The notes under the pieces: generated by a model
What the model was told of the DNA's origin: nothing
The model's input: only the letters and a program-made list of their open reading frames with translations
Databases searched by the model: none
NCBI GenBank assembly: GCA_965224435.1
Contig: OZ245048.1
Coordinates: 1,922,001 to 1,986,000, forward strand
DNA: 64,000 nt
Direction: 5' to 3'
Source of the DNA: JAJRQY01 sp965224435
GTDB taxonomy: Bacteria; Actinomycetota; Acidimicrobiia; Acidimicrobiales; SZUA-35
Shown: positions 16,227 through 25,215 of the stretch, piece by piece
Layout: the number at the start of each line of letters is the position of its first letter
Position numbering within the stretch: position 1 is the first letter of the stretch
Translations under genes and position numbers: made by a program

Positions 16227-17696
16227 TTGCGCTACCGAGCGTCTAACGTCCGAACTATGGCGTGGCGGGGGAATTGGTTTGGTAGTCAAGGCCGGGGAAG
16301 ATACCGGGAGGCGCGCCCAGATTTGAGTCGGAGTGCGCCGCTCAAGCTTCGTGCCAGTTTTGTTGTCGGTCTATTGTTGGTTCCGGCTTGCACCTCCTCC
16401 AACGCTGGTCAGGATGTAGCCAGAGCTGGAACGATGTTGAGCTCTGTCGACTTGGAGTCTGGTCCAACGACAACGACGGGCCCGACCGCGACGGCAGTAG
16501 GCCCAACAATCAAGCGGCCCCCGCTTAACATCGATGCTCTCCGTCCGTTGGACATAGCAATCTCGCTCCGCCAGTTTGGCAAAGCGAGAGGCCTGGCCGC
16601 GGCTATTGAAGAGGCATTCGAACCAGACGAGCGGCTGAAACAACGGCTGCGGGCAATCGAGGTGTACCAACTGCAGCTGGACGAATCCGTTCCATGGCAC
16701 GGAACGGTGGCTCACCTGTTCACCCATAGCCTGATCTTTCATCCAGAGGATGCCTTCGACGGGGACCGTCAGGAGCCTGGCTATCAGGAAAACATGCTGA
16801 CGGCCACCGAATTCGAACGCATCATCGAAGCCATGTATGAAGGCGGCTGGATCCTGGTCGACGTCCACGACCTCTTTGAAGAGCAAGCCGACGGAACCCT
16901 GGAGGCGACCCCAATCTTGGTCCCTCCCGGCCGCAAGCCTTTCGTGCTGTCCATCGATGATGTCAGCTACTACGACTACATGACAGGCAACGGATTCGCC
17001 GAACGCCTGGACATCGACCCAGACCTCAACGTCGCCACCGTCTTCCGACAAGATGACGACAGTGAAGTCTGGTCATTGGCCGGAGATGTGGTCCCTATCC
17101 TTGACCAGTTCATCTGGGAGAATCCGGACTTCTCCTCGCTGGGGGCCAAAGGCATCCTGGCCTTGACCGGGTATGAGGGGATTCTTGGCTACGACGTCAG
17201 TCGAGACCAAGTCCAGCATCCGGAGTTTGCTGAACGACAGGCCAAGGCGCACGAGGTCGCTGACCGGCTACGCGAGTTGGGTTGGCAATTCGCCAGCCAT
17301 AGCTATACCCACCACGGCGACATGCGCGACCGCACGATGAGCTTCTCCCGTTTCCAGTTTGACGCGGAGAACTGGCGGAAAGAAGTTGGGGAGTATGTAG
17401 GGGAGACCGATCTCTATGTTTCGCCCTACGGCTACCACATGCGTGACAGTGATTCCTTCTATCGATTCCTGGTGGAGGAAGAAGGATTCAATGTGTATTG
17501 CCCCATCAGCGATGGAACCACGGTGGTGATGAATGCCGACAACATGGTTTCAGAACGGCGCTCGCTCGACGGCTACGCCCTTCTTCACTACGGGGACGAG
17601 CTGCGGCCCTATTTCGATGTGACCGCCATTTGGGATGAATCCCGAGGCCGGATCTACCCAAGCGAACCAAACGGTCACCCAAGCCAATCGGGATAG
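16227..17696 (+). CDS. Polysaccharide-deacetylase-like lipoprotein
   Basis: The protein (489 residues from the first start) has a lipoprotein signal near residue 40-56 (KLRASFVVGLLLVPAC). The long preceding stretch suggests a later start, perhaps the TTG at 16323 behind GGGAGG, or the ATG at 16257. The catalytic half resembles NodB-type carbohydrate esterases: SIDDVSYYDYM (the Asp pair), and SHSYTHHG (the His-x3-His metal motif) about 100 residues later, then LYVSPYGY. These enzymes remove N-acetyl groups from glycans at the cell surface; the substrate is unknown. It is transcribed alone, 130 bases upstream of a DUF2510 membrane protein. Confidence 0.8.
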   Translation: MRYRASNVRTMAWRGNWFGSQGRGRYREARPDLSRSAPLKLRASFVVGLLLVPACTSSNAGQDVARAGTMLSSVDLESGPTTTTGPTATAVGPTIKRPPLNIDALRPLDIAISLRQFGKARGLAAAIEEAFEPDERLKQRLRAIEVYQLQLDESVPWHGTVAHLFTHSLIFHPEDAFDGDRQEPGYQENMLTATEFERIIEAMYEGGWILVDVHDLFEEQADGTLEATPILVPPGRKPFVLSIDDVSYYDYMTGNGFAERLDIDPDLNVATVFRQDDDSEVWSLAGDVVPILDQFIWENPDFSSLGAKGILALTGYEGILGYDVSRDQVQHPEFAERQAKAHEVADRLRELGWQFASHSYTHHGDMRDRTMSFSRFQFDAENWRKEVGEYVGETDLYVSPYGYHMRDSDSFYRFLVEEEGFNVYCPISDGTTVVMNADNMVSERRSLDGYALLHYGDELRPYFDVTAIWDESRGRIYPSEPNGHPSQSG

Positions 17697-17824
17697 TTTG
17701 CGTTTCGCCTTCTCCAACAGGCTGCGGCAGGGCAGGTTTCTGCCATGGAACCCCGATTCGGTTTACGTGGTGTTCTAACATTCCGGCTGGTCACCTGACC
17801 AATGATGTGAAAGGCAGTTTTTGC

Positions 17825-18871
17825 ATGAGTGGTGCTGGGAATCCCCCCGCTGGTTGGTATCCAGATCCGACACAAGCGGGCTCCGAACGGTGGTGGGACG
17901 GCACATCCTGGGGCCAACAAACCAGAATGCCGCCTATTGCCGCACCAGTAGCTGCACCGCCAGCCACACCAACGGCTCCGGCACCAGTGCCGACTCCTAT
18001 TCCGGCGTCGGCCCCAGCAAGCCCATCAATCCCAACCCCTGGGCCAGCCGCCAGCCCCAAGAAGTCTGGGCTTTCCAGCGGAGCAATGCTGGCAATCGTG
18101 GCCGCCCTGGGGTTGATTGGAATACTCATTGGCGGCGCCGTTCTCATGATGCTGACTGGAGATGACGACGAGCTGGTGGAAGCCACCAAGACCACAGCTT
18201 CTGAGTCAGAGACTACGTCAACCTCCGGCGATGGGGACGCGACCTCCGAAACCACAAGCACCCCCGATACTGATGACGAGTCCGATGATGGCTCGGCCGA
18301 CGGAACCGCCGGCTTGACCGGTGATGGATCGGACGATGTCGTCTCCTGCACCCGAGTTGATGAGGACACCATCATCCTGGAAATGGTGAACAATGGAGAC
18401 GAGACATCGTCCTATTGGCTCACCGTCGGCTTTTTCGATGACGCGGGCACCCGCCTCGCCGATGAGTCCAGCTTCGTCAACTTCCTTCGGCCTGGCGAAC
18501 GCGCCATCGAAGAACACTTCGTCTTCGAGGAAGCAGGAACCGTGTGCGAAGTCCTTGACGTCGACAGCTTTCCTGGTGTGAGTTCGGACGAAGAGCTCGC
18601 TGACGTTGGCGAATGCGTGATAGCGGCCGAACCGGACTCTTTTGATGACTTCGCCGCCAGTCTTTCGATCACCAACAGCACGGCAACAACTAGCGACTAC
18701 TCCGTCGAGGTTGCCTTTGTTGATCCCGCTGGAATTCGCCGGGGAACTGGATCCGTCTATATCGAAGCTGTTCGGACTGACGAGACTGCCCCTGGGGAGA
18801 TCTTCTCATCGACGGACTTTGTTGCCGGGTATTCCTGCCAGATAGTGGGTGTGACCCGCACAGATTCTTAA
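17825..18871 (+). CDS. DUF2510 membrane protein with extracellular repeat domains
   Basis: A 348-residue protein that begins with a DUF2510 module (PPAGWYPDP...RWWDGTSWGQQ, about residues 6-35), a small cytosolic motif widespread in actinobacteria. Then come a Pro/Ala-rich linker (about 40-82), one membrane helix (about 87-113, MLAIVAALGLIGILIGGAV) and an acidic Ser/Thr-rich outer stem (about 115-170). The outer part has two related beta domains, each with a Cys pair, resembling FxLYD-type modules (LEMVNNGDETSSYWLTVGFF; LSITNSTATTSDYSVEVAF). Its job is unknown. The Met at 17825 is preferred over the upstream GTG because it places DUF2510 at the usual N-terminal position. Confidence 0.8.
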   Translation: MSGAGNPPAGWYPDPTQAGSERWWDGTSWGQQTRMPPIAAPVAAPPATPTAPAPVPTPIPASAPASPSIPTPGPAASPKKSGLSSGAMLAIVAALGLIGILIGGAVLMMLTGDDDELVEATKTTASESETTSTSGDGDATSETTSTPDTDDESDDGSADGTAGLTGDGSDDVVSCTRVDEDTIILEMVNNGDETSSYWLTVGFFDDAGTRLADESSFVNFLRPGERAIEEHFVFEEAGTVCEVLDVDSFPGVSSDEELADVGECVIAAEPDSFDDFAASLSITNSTATTSDYSVEVAFVDPAGIRRGTGSVYIEAVRTDETAPGEIFSSTDFVAGYSCQIVGVTRTDS

Positions 18872-18936
18872 CGCGACCTGGCAACGACACCGGCTTGGTT
18901 GCGACCGACGTCACTTGTGTGGCTAGTATCACCGCC

Positions 18937-18972
18937 ATGATGACTCCCGCAATGAGATCGGATTCGGCTTGA
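18937..18972 (+). other. Possible 11-codon leader ORF overlapping the importer ATPase start
   Basis: ATG-ATG at 18937-18942 opens an 11-residue frame (MMTPAMRSDSA) whose TGA overlaps the TTG start of the ATPase gene (TTGA at 18969-18972). The ATPase start has no clear ribosome site of its own, so re-initiation from this short frame would explain its translation. This is inference from position only. Confidence 0.3.
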
Positions 18973-19967
18973 GCCAGCAAAAACCGGTTCTTGAAGTAAT
19001 TGATCTGACCACCCAGTTCCGAACCCAAGATGGCATCGTCCACGCTGTCAACGGAGTGAGCTTTGAATTGCGTGAGGGTGAGTTCCTCGCTGTAGTTGGC
19101 GAGAGCGGCTCCGGCAAGAGCGTCACCATGATGTCTCTGCTCAAACTGATCCCAATGCCCCCCGGTGAGATTGTTGGCGGCGAGGTCATGTTTGATGGCC
19201 AAGATCTTCTTCGTATCAGTTCGAAGGAACTGCGAGAGGTTCGCGGTGGCGAGATTGGGTTCATCTTCCAGGACCCGATGACGTCACTCAATCCGGTCAT
19301 CCGCATTGGCAAGCAGATCACCGAATCGTTGGACTTGCACACCGACCTCTCGTCCAAGCAAGCCCAAGCCCGAGCTCTGGAACTGGTGGAACTCGTTGGT
19401 CTACCCGATGCTGAGCAACGACTGAAGTCCTACCCTCACGAACTCTCCGGGGGCATGCGCCAGCGAATCATGATTGCCATGGCCCTGGCCTGCTCGCCGG
19501 GAATGCTAATCGCCGATGAGCCGACGACGGCTCTGGATGTGACCATCCAGGCTCAGATCATCGAACTGGTGAAGGATCTCCGTCAGAAGCTTGGCACGGC
19601 TCTCATCTGGATCACCCATGACCTTGGTGTTGTTGCCGGTCTGGCTGACCGGGTCCTGGTTATGTACGGGGGACAAATCGTGGAAGAGTCTCCGGTTAAG
19701 GCACTCTATGCCAACCCTCGCCACCCCTATACCGAGGGTTTGCTTGAGTCACTGCCTCGTGCCGACCAAAAGGGTGAGGAACTAAACAGCATCGAAGGCC
19801 AGCCGCCGAGCATGTACAGCGCCCCAACATCGTGTAGCTTCGCCCCACGCTGCCCCTACGCATTTGATCGTTGCCGTGAAGAGCTGCCAACTCTGCGGCT
19901 CGTAGCCCCCGATCAGAAAACCGCCTGCTTCTACGACATGAACAACGGAGAACCGTTCCGTGACTGA
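18969..19967 (+). CDS. Oligopeptide/dipeptide ABC importer ATPase (OppD/DppD type)
   Basis: A 332-residue ATPase with Walker A GESGSGKS (about residues 43-50), Q-loop FIFQDPMTSLNP, signature LSGGMRQR, Walker B LIADEPTTALD and the switch His in ITHDLGVV. The C-terminal extension has the oligopeptide-type Cys motif (CSFAPRCPY...RC...CF), which in DppD binds a [4Fe-4S] cluster. The start is a TTG; no in-frame ATG or GTG is available closer to the domain. It is the first gene of the importer operon and overlaps the second ATPase by eight bases. Confidence 0.93.
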   Translation: MSQQKPVLEVIDLTTQFRTQDGIVHAVNGVSFELREGEFLAVVGESGSGKSVTMMSLLKLIPMPPGEIVGGEVMFDGQDLLRISSKELREVRGGEIGFIFQDPMTSLNPVIRIGKQITESLDLHTDLSSKQAQARALELVELVGLPDAEQRLKSYPHELSGGMRQRIMIAMALACSPGMLIADEPTTALDVTIQAQIIELVKDLRQKLGTALIWITHDLGVVAGLADRVLVMYGGQIVEESPVKALYANPRHPYTEGLLESLPRADQKGEELNSIEGQPPSMYSAPTSCSFAPRCPYAFDRCREELPTLRLVAPDQKTACFYDMNNGEPFRD

Positions 19968-20973
19968 TACCGCGAACGAGATTGAATCAGTGGAGACTGA
20001 CCGCGAGGTCCTCCTGAGCGTCAAGGGGCTCAAGAAACACTTCCCGATCATGAAGGGTGTCTTCCGCAAGCAGGTGGGCGCCGTACGGGCCGTGGATGGA
20101 GTCGACTTTGTCATCTACAAGGGAGAGACCTTGGGCTTGGTCGGCGAAAGCGGATCAGGCAAGTCAACCGCAGGACGGGTTATCCTCCAGCTTGATCATG
20201 CCACCGAAGGCACAGTCACCTTTGACGGAATCGAGCTAACCAAAACTGAGCCCAAGGACATGCGCAAGCTTCGACGCCGCATGCAGATGATCTTCCAAGA
20301 TCCGCACGCCTGTCTCAACCCCCGCATGACGGTGGCCTCCATCATTGGCGAGCCACTGGTCGAAAACTCCGACATGTCCAAGGCCGAGCGCCGCGCTCGA
20401 ATTGAAGAGCTGCTTAAATCAGTTGGCCTTGACCCGACCCACGCCAACCGATACCCCCATGAGTTCTCCGGCGGTCAGCGGCAGCGTATCGGCATCGCTC
20501 GGGCCATTGCCCTGCACCCAGAGTTCATTGTTTGTGACGAACCTATTGCGGCCCTGGACGTCTCGATCCAGGCTCAGGTTGTCAACCTTCTGAAGAAACT
20601 TCAGAAGGAACTGGACCTCACCTACTTCTTCATCTCCCATGACCTCAGCATGGTCCGCCACATTGCTGACCGGGTTGCTGTCATGTACCTCGGTCATATT
20701 GTCGAACTGGCACCAGTCGACGCGGTCTATGACAACCCGAAACATCCCTACACCCAGGCGCTAAATTCAGCAGTTCCTGTGCCCGATCCGCTCATTGAGG
20801 AGACCAGGCAGCGAACCATTCTGGAGGGTGACGTGCCGAGTCCGGCGAACCCTCCGCCTGGCTGCGTGTTCAGCACTCGCTGTCCGATAGCTACCGAGCG
20901 GTGCTCCAGCGAGGTTCCTGAATGGCGAAATATCGAGGGTGAGCACTGGGTGGCTTGCCACTTTGCTGAGTGA
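19960..20973 (+). CDS. Oligopeptide/dipeptide ABC importer ATPase (OppF/DppF type)
   Basis: A 337-residue partner ATPase that starts with GTG inside the end of the first ATPase gene. It has LKKHFPIMKGVF (the usual OppF start), Walker A GESGSGKST, MIFQDPHACLNPRMTV, signature FSGGQRQRIGIARA, Walker B FIVCDEPIAALDVS and switch His in ISHDLSMVRHI. The C-terminal region has the Cys motif CVFSTRCPIATERC...ACHF. Together with the OppD-type subunit it forms the heterodimeric motor for uptake of peptides. About 150 bases separate it from the binding-protein gene. Confidence 0.93.
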   Translation: MTDTANEIESVETDREVLLSVKGLKKHFPIMKGVFRKQVGAVRAVDGVDFVIYKGETLGLVGESGSGKSTAGRVILQLDHATEGTVTFDGIELTKTEPKDMRKLRRRMQMIFQDPHACLNPRMTVASIIGEPLVENSDMSKAERRARIEELLKSVGLDPTHANRYPHEFSGGQRQRIGIARAIALHPEFIVCDEPIAALDVSIQAQVVNLLKKLQKELDLTYFFISHDLSMVRHIADRVAVMYLGHIVELAPVDAVYDNPKHPYTQALNSAVPVPDPLIEETRQRTILEGDVPSPANPPPGCVFSTRCPIATERCSSEVPEWRNIEGEHWVACHFAE

Positions 20974-21083
20974 TATGGCCGTTTCGAAGTGTTGCGGAAA
21001 TTCGCCAACGTGACAATCTGAGAGCAAGGTTGTGTCGGTGGCTGGGATCTTGAGCGTCGTTGCTGTTAAGGTCCTTGCGTTAT

Positions 21084-21099
21084 GCCGGTTCCGACCGGC
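21084..21099 (+). promoter_or_regulatory. Hairpin in the leader of the binding-protein gene
   Basis: GCCGGT-TCCG-ACCGGC is a perfect six-pair stem with a four-base loop, 25 bases before the binding-protein ATG and 110 bases after the ATPase stop. It may be a partial terminator or a leader-stabilising hairpin. There is no T-run. Confidence 0.35.
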
Positions 21100-21124
21100 T
21101 CAGACCAATTTAGGGAGAGAATCC

Positions 21125-22936
21125 ATGAAGAGACTAATTGCGCTGTTAGCAGCGCTTGCCATGCTGGCAGCCGCCTGTGGTGGCTCCAGCAGCGACAGTG
21201 CTGGTGGCGACGTCGATGAAGACGCTGGCTCCGAGACCACCACTGCGCCAACCGTCGCGCCCGAGCCGGATGCACCGGACGAGCCAGCACCAGAGGACGC
21301 CGAAGCCGGCTCCGGTGGCAACCTGGTTCTGCTTCAGTGGCAGGCGCCTTCCCAGGCTAATGCCCTGCTATCCAGTGGTACCAAGGACACCCTTGCTTCT
21401 TCACTGGTGCTCGAGCCGTTAGCCGAGATCGCTCCGGATGGAACCTTCGTTCCAGCCTTGGCTGTCGAGATCCCAACGGCCAGCAATGGCGGAATCTCTG
21501 ATGATCTCACCCAGATCACTTGGAATCTTCGTGACGACATCCTCTGGGCCGACGGCACGCCGTTCACTGCTGCAGACGTGGTCTTCACCTATGAGTACTG
21601 CGCCGATGAGGCAACGGGTTGCTCCTCCGACGGACTATCACTGGTTGAAAGCGTTGTTGCCGGTGATGATCATACGGTCACCGTTACCTTCCCCGACCCA
21701 ACGCCCTATCCCTTCGAAGTATTCGTTGGAGCAGTTGGGCCGATCATCCAGAAGGCTCAATTCGAGAGTTGTGTTGGCGAAGCTGCCAAGGCCTGTTCGG
21801 ACGAGAACTTCATGCCAGTTGGTACCGGCCCATACATGGTCACCGAGCTTCGTCCTGAAGACACGGTTCTGTATGAGATGAACCCGAACTACCGTGGCAT
21901 TGCTGACGGCAAGCCCTTCTTCGGCACCGTTGAGATCAAGGGCGGCGGCGACGCCGAAGCTTCTGCTCGCTCGGTCCTCGAAGTTGGCGAAGCCGACTAC
22001 GCCTGGAACCTTCAGGTTGCTCCCGAAATTATTGCTCCCATGGCGGATGCAGGATTTGGACGACTTGCATCGGCATTCGCTGCCAATGTTGAGCACATCA
22101 ACCTTAACCAGACTGATCCATATGCTTCCCCTCCATCCGAGGGCACACCACACCCACTGTTCGTCGACAATCCCGACTTGCACCGTGCACTCTCCATTGC
22201 TATCAACCGCGCGGAACTTGTTGTCGTAGGCTATGGCCCGACTGGAAACCCAACCTGCAACATGTGGCCGGTCGGCGCCGAGAACTCCTCCAACAATGAC
22301 TGGTGCCTCGAGCAGGACATCGACGGTGCTAACGCACTGCTGGATGGCCTTGGTTACATGGACACCGATGGTGATGGAGTCCGTGAAGCGGATGGCTTCG
22401 GACCGTTGGAGTTTGACTATGTCACTTCCACCAACGCCGTGCGCCAGAGCAACCAGGACCTGATTGCGGCTTACTGGGCCGAGATTGGTGTTGTTGCCAA
22501 CATGCAGAACGAAGACGCAAGCCTCTTCTTCGATGGCACCTGTGCCAGCGATGTTTGCATCTGGAAGTTCTTCACCCCAATGGAGATGTTCACTAACGGT
22601 TCTTCCGGACCAGATGCCGGCAGCTATCTCACGGACTGGGTTAGCACCAAGGTGCCGACCTCGGCAGATGCCTGGGGCGGCAGCAATATCTCTCGCCTCA
22701 ATAGTCCTGAGTTCGATGCCCTTGATGCCGAGATGTCCGGACTTGCTTTGGATGATCCTAAGCGCACCGACATCATCATTGAGATGAACGACATCTTGTC
22801 AACTAGCGCCGTTATTCCGTTGATCCACCGTGCCAATGCATCGGCTTTCGCCAACAGCATTGGTGGAACCGGTGAACTCAATGGTTGGGACAGCGAGTAC
22901 TGGAACGTCGAAGAATGGTTCCGCATCGCTGAGTAA
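21125..22936 (+). CDS. Peptide-type ABC importer substrate-binding lipoprotein (family 5)
   Basis: A 603-residue lipoprotein: MKRLIALLAALAMLAAACGG with lipobox AAAC, an acidic Thr/Pro-rich tether (about 22-62), then the family-5 (SBP_bac_5) fold with TWNLRDDILWADGTPFTAADVVFTYEY-like features: the ADGTPFTA segment, GTGPYMVTELRPED, HRALSIAINRAELV and DYVTSTNAVRQ. Such proteins bind oligopeptides, dipeptides, nickel or opines. The Met at 21125 is chosen because of GGGAGAG upstream and the clean signal peptide. Its own hairpins on both sides suggest that it is made in excess over the permeases, as usual for these systems. Confidence 0.92.
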   Translation: MKRLIALLAALAMLAAACGGSSSDSAGGDVDEDAGSETTTAPTVAPEPDAPDEPAPEDAEAGSGGNLVLLQWQAPSQANALLSSGTKDTLASSLVLEPLAEIAPDGTFVPALAVEIPTASNGGISDDLTQITWNLRDDILWADGTPFTAADVVFTYEYCADEATGCSSDGLSLVESVVAGDDHTVTVTFPDPTPYPFEVFVGAVGPIIQKAQFESCVGEAAKACSDENFMPVGTGPYMVTELRPEDTVLYEMNPNYRGIADGKPFFGTVEIKGGGDAEASARSVLEVGEADYAWNLQVAPEIIAPMADAGFGRLASAFAANVEHINLNQTDPYASPPSEGTPHPLFVDNPDLHRALSIAINRAELVVVGYGPTGNPTCNMWPVGAENSSNNDWCLEQDIDGANALLDGLGYMDTDGDGVREADGFGPLEFDYVTSTNAVRQSNQDLIAAYWAEIGVVANMQNEDASLFFDGTCASDVCIWKFFTPMEMFTNGSSGPDAGSYLTDWVSTKVPTSADAWGGSNISRLNSPEFDALDAEMSGLALDDPKRTDIIIEMNDILSTSAVIPLIHRANASAFANSIGGTGELNGWDSEYWNVEEWFRIAE

Positions 22937-22960
22937 GCGGTAGTGAGACCAGGTTGAGCC

Positions 22961-22991
22961 GAGGTGTCGCCCAGCAATTGGGCGGCACCTC
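22961..22991 (+). terminator. Strong hairpin between binding-protein and permease genes
   Basis: GAGGTGTCGCCCA and TGGGCGGCACCTC form a 13-pair stem (one G-T wobble) with a five-base loop, 25 bases after the binding-protein stop. With no T-run it may act as a partial terminator or a 3'-end stabiliser that lets the binding protein be expressed above the permeases. Confidence 0.55.
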
Positions 22992-23101
22992 GAGCCCGGC
23001 AAAATGCAGCAGCAACAAGCAAGAGCAATACAGCTAGTAGACATACAGCTTGCAGCAACACAGCGAACAATCTCATACCAGGGCAGCAGGGGAGCACATG
23101 A

Positions 23102-24121
23102 GTGGGTAGGTACATCATCAGGCGAATCTTGATCGCCATTCCTACGCTGCTGGCAATCAGCCTGATCATCTTTCTGATTCTTGATAGCGCTCCCGGTGAC
23201 CCGACATCGAACCTGCCGTTGACTATTCCGGCCGAGGTTCGAGCGCAAATTCGTGAATCGCTGGGGCTCAATGACCCCTGGTATATCCAGTGGTTCCAGT
23301 GGAACAAGCTGATGCTGATCAACGAGCCTCTCCATCTGTTCAACGAAACGTTCGGGACCTGCATCGGCAACTGCGAGGATCCTGAACGCATCATCTCCTG
23401 GTCTTCTCGCTCGCCAGCGATGGACACCATCTATGAACGTCTGCCCCAGACCTTCTGGGTTCTTGGCCTCTCGCTCGTCTTGGGTGTGATGATTGCCATC
23501 CCGATTGGCACTCTGCAAGCGGTGAAGCAGTATTCCTGGTTCGACAATTTCGGTACCTTCTTTACCATGCTCGGCTATTCAGTGCCGACGTTTGTGACGG
23601 GCTTGATGACCATCGTCTTCTTCAGCGTCAAGCTGCGTTGGCTACCGACTTTTTATCGAACCACCCATGACGTAGTTCTGACTGACTGGAGCACGATCTG
23701 GATCCAATTCAAGCAGTTAGTAATGCCAGTGGGCGTGCTCACCCTGTTCAATATGGCGGTCTTTGGCCGATTCACCCGAGCCTCGGTGCTGGAGAACCTT
23801 AATGAGGGTTACGTTCGCACCGCTCGGTCCAAGGGACTTGGTGAATTCCCGGTCATCGTCCGTCACGTGCTACGAAATAGTCTGATCCCAGTCGTCACCC
23901 TCTTTGCCCTCAGTATCCCTGGGATCTTCGGAGGAGCCATTATTACCGAGCAGATCTTCCGTATCAATGGCCTTGGTCAGCTTCTCATTGCTTCCATCGC
24001 CCAGTCTGACTTGCCAATGGTGCAATCACTGGCCTTCATCTTCGCTTTCCTTACCGTCTTGTTCAACCTGGTGGCCGATGTGCTCTACGGGTTCCTTGAC
24101 CCACGAATTCGGTACGACTGA
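23102..24121 (+). CDS. Peptide ABC importer permease (OppB/DppB type)
   Basis: A 339-residue membrane protein starting at GTG with GGGGAG seven bases upstream. It has the OppB-type N-terminus (RYIIRRILIAIPTLLAISLI), a periplasmic loop with GDPTSNLP and ESLGLNDPW, and about six membrane helices. The EAA-type coupling motif lies in ARSKGLGEFPVIVRHVLRNS, preceded by YVRTA. It carries an insertion of roughly 35 residues in the first outer loop (ETFGTCIGNCEDPERII) with two Cys not usual in OppB. It overlaps the second permease gene by one base. Confidence 0.92.
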   Translation: MGRYIIRRILIAIPTLLAISLIIFLILDSAPGDPTSNLPLTIPAEVRAQIRESLGLNDPWYIQWFQWNKLMLINEPLHLFNETFGTCIGNCEDPERIISWSSRSPAMDTIYERLPQTFWVLGLSLVLGVMIAIPIGTLQAVKQYSWFDNFGTFFTMLGYSVPTFVTGLMTIVFFSVKLRWLPTFYRTTHDVVLTDWSTIWIQFKQLVMPVGVLTLFNMAVFGRFTRASVLENLNEGYVRTARSKGLGEFPVIVRHVLRNSLIPVVTLFALSIPGIFGGAIITEQIFRINGLGQLLIASIAQSDLPMVQSLAFIFAFLTVLFNLVADVLYGFLDPRIRYD

Positions 24122-25095
24122 TGGGGGACAATATGACATCGCTGGAAGATTCACCGGAAGGACACCGAGCGGAGGTCGCCGCTAGCGCACTTGAAGAAGC
24201 GAACGAGCTTGGTGAGTTTCGGTCACTGCGGTCCGACGTGTGGCGCCAGTTTCGCAAGCACAAGGGTGCCCTAGTCGGAACCGTCATCATCTCGCTCATC
24301 GTCTTCGGGGCGGTTATGGGCCCCATAGTCTATCCGTTTGATCCTTTCGAAATAGACGTTCCATCGGCCAACCAGGGTGCCGGCTGGCCTCACATACTTG
24401 GCACCGACAATCTTGGACGAGACGTTGCCGCCCGAAGCCTGATCGGTGGTCGAATTTCATTGGCAGTCGGTTTTGCCGCCATGATCTTCTCCATCATCAT
24501 CGGTACCTTGGTTGGAGTCTTGGCTGGCTATTTCAAGATTCTGGACGGACTCCTAATGAGGATCACGGACTTGTTCTTGTCTCTTCCTTTGCTCCCCGTG
24601 CTCCTGCTTGTCATCGTGCTCTTTCGAGGCCAACTCAAGGATGCGTTTGGCGAGACGTTCGGAATCTTCATTCTTGTGGTGAGCATCATTGGTTTGACCA
24701 GTTGGATGCAGACTGCTCGAATCGTGCGTGGAGAGGTACTGGCAATCAAGGAGCAAGAATTCATTCTTGCTAGCCGAAGCGTCGGCACCAGGCAGCACCG
24801 CATCATCTCCCAACACATCATTCCTAACGTGCTCAGCTCCGTCATTGTCGCTGCTTCGCTGGGCATCGCTACCTCCATCCTCACCGAATCAGCTTTGTCG
24901 TTCCTTGGACTTGGCTTTCCGGCTTCGTTTCCAACCTGGGGCCGCCTGTTGTTTGATGCCAAGGATGCATATTCCATCAACTTCATGCGAATTCTGGCTC
25001 CAAGCGTGTTGTTGTCGCTCACAGTCATGAGTGTGAACTTCATTGGTGATGGCCTGCGTGACGCCTTGGATCCACAAGCTCGTAGCCAGGGCTGA
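24121..25095 (+). CDS. Peptide ABC importer permease (OppC/DppC type)
   Basis: A 324-residue permease. After a variable cytosolic N-terminus come RSLRSDVWRQFRKHKGALVG and six membrane helices; HILGTDNLGRDVAARSLIGGRISL is the OppC-type signature region, and ASRSVGTRQHRIISQHIIPN is the EAA-like coupling loop that contacts the ATPases. The first ATG overlaps the preceding stop; a second Met at 24133 has GGGGGA just upstream and may be the main start. It ends the importer operon; 120 bases follow before the aldehyde dehydrogenase gene. Confidence 0.92.
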   Translation: MGDNMTSLEDSPEGHRAEVAASALEEANELGEFRSLRSDVWRQFRKHKGALVGTVIISLIVFGAVMGPIVYPFDPFEIDVPSANQGAGWPHILGTDNLGRDVAARSLIGGRISLAVGFAAMIFSIIIGTLVGVLAGYFKILDGLLMRITDLFLSLPLLPVLLLVIVLFRGQLKDAFGETFGIFILVVSIIGLTSWMQTARIVRGEVLAIKEQEFILASRSVGTRQHRIISQHIIPNVLSSVIVAASLGIATSILTESALSFLGLGFPASFPTWGRLLFDAKDAYSINFMRILAPSVLLSLTVMSVNFIGDGLRDALDPQARSQG

Positions 25096-25215
25096 TCACG
25101 CTCTTCTGATTTCGTCTTCTGGCACCGGGGGAGCTCTTCGAGATTCCTGAGCATGCTGTAACGTGCCCTAGCGCTGCCAGAAAGCAGTGCGGGCCGGTGT
25201 TGCTATCGTGAGGCG

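Noticed and set aside
16371..17051. 226-codon minus-strand frame opposite the deacetylase-like gene
   Set aside because: Composition follows the complement of the sense gene; signal peptide and catalytic motifs belong to the plus strand.
22624..23518. Overlapping minus-strand frames of 268 and 239 codons across the binding-protein end and permease start
   Set aside because: They lie over clear genes in the importer operon and have no recognisable fold.
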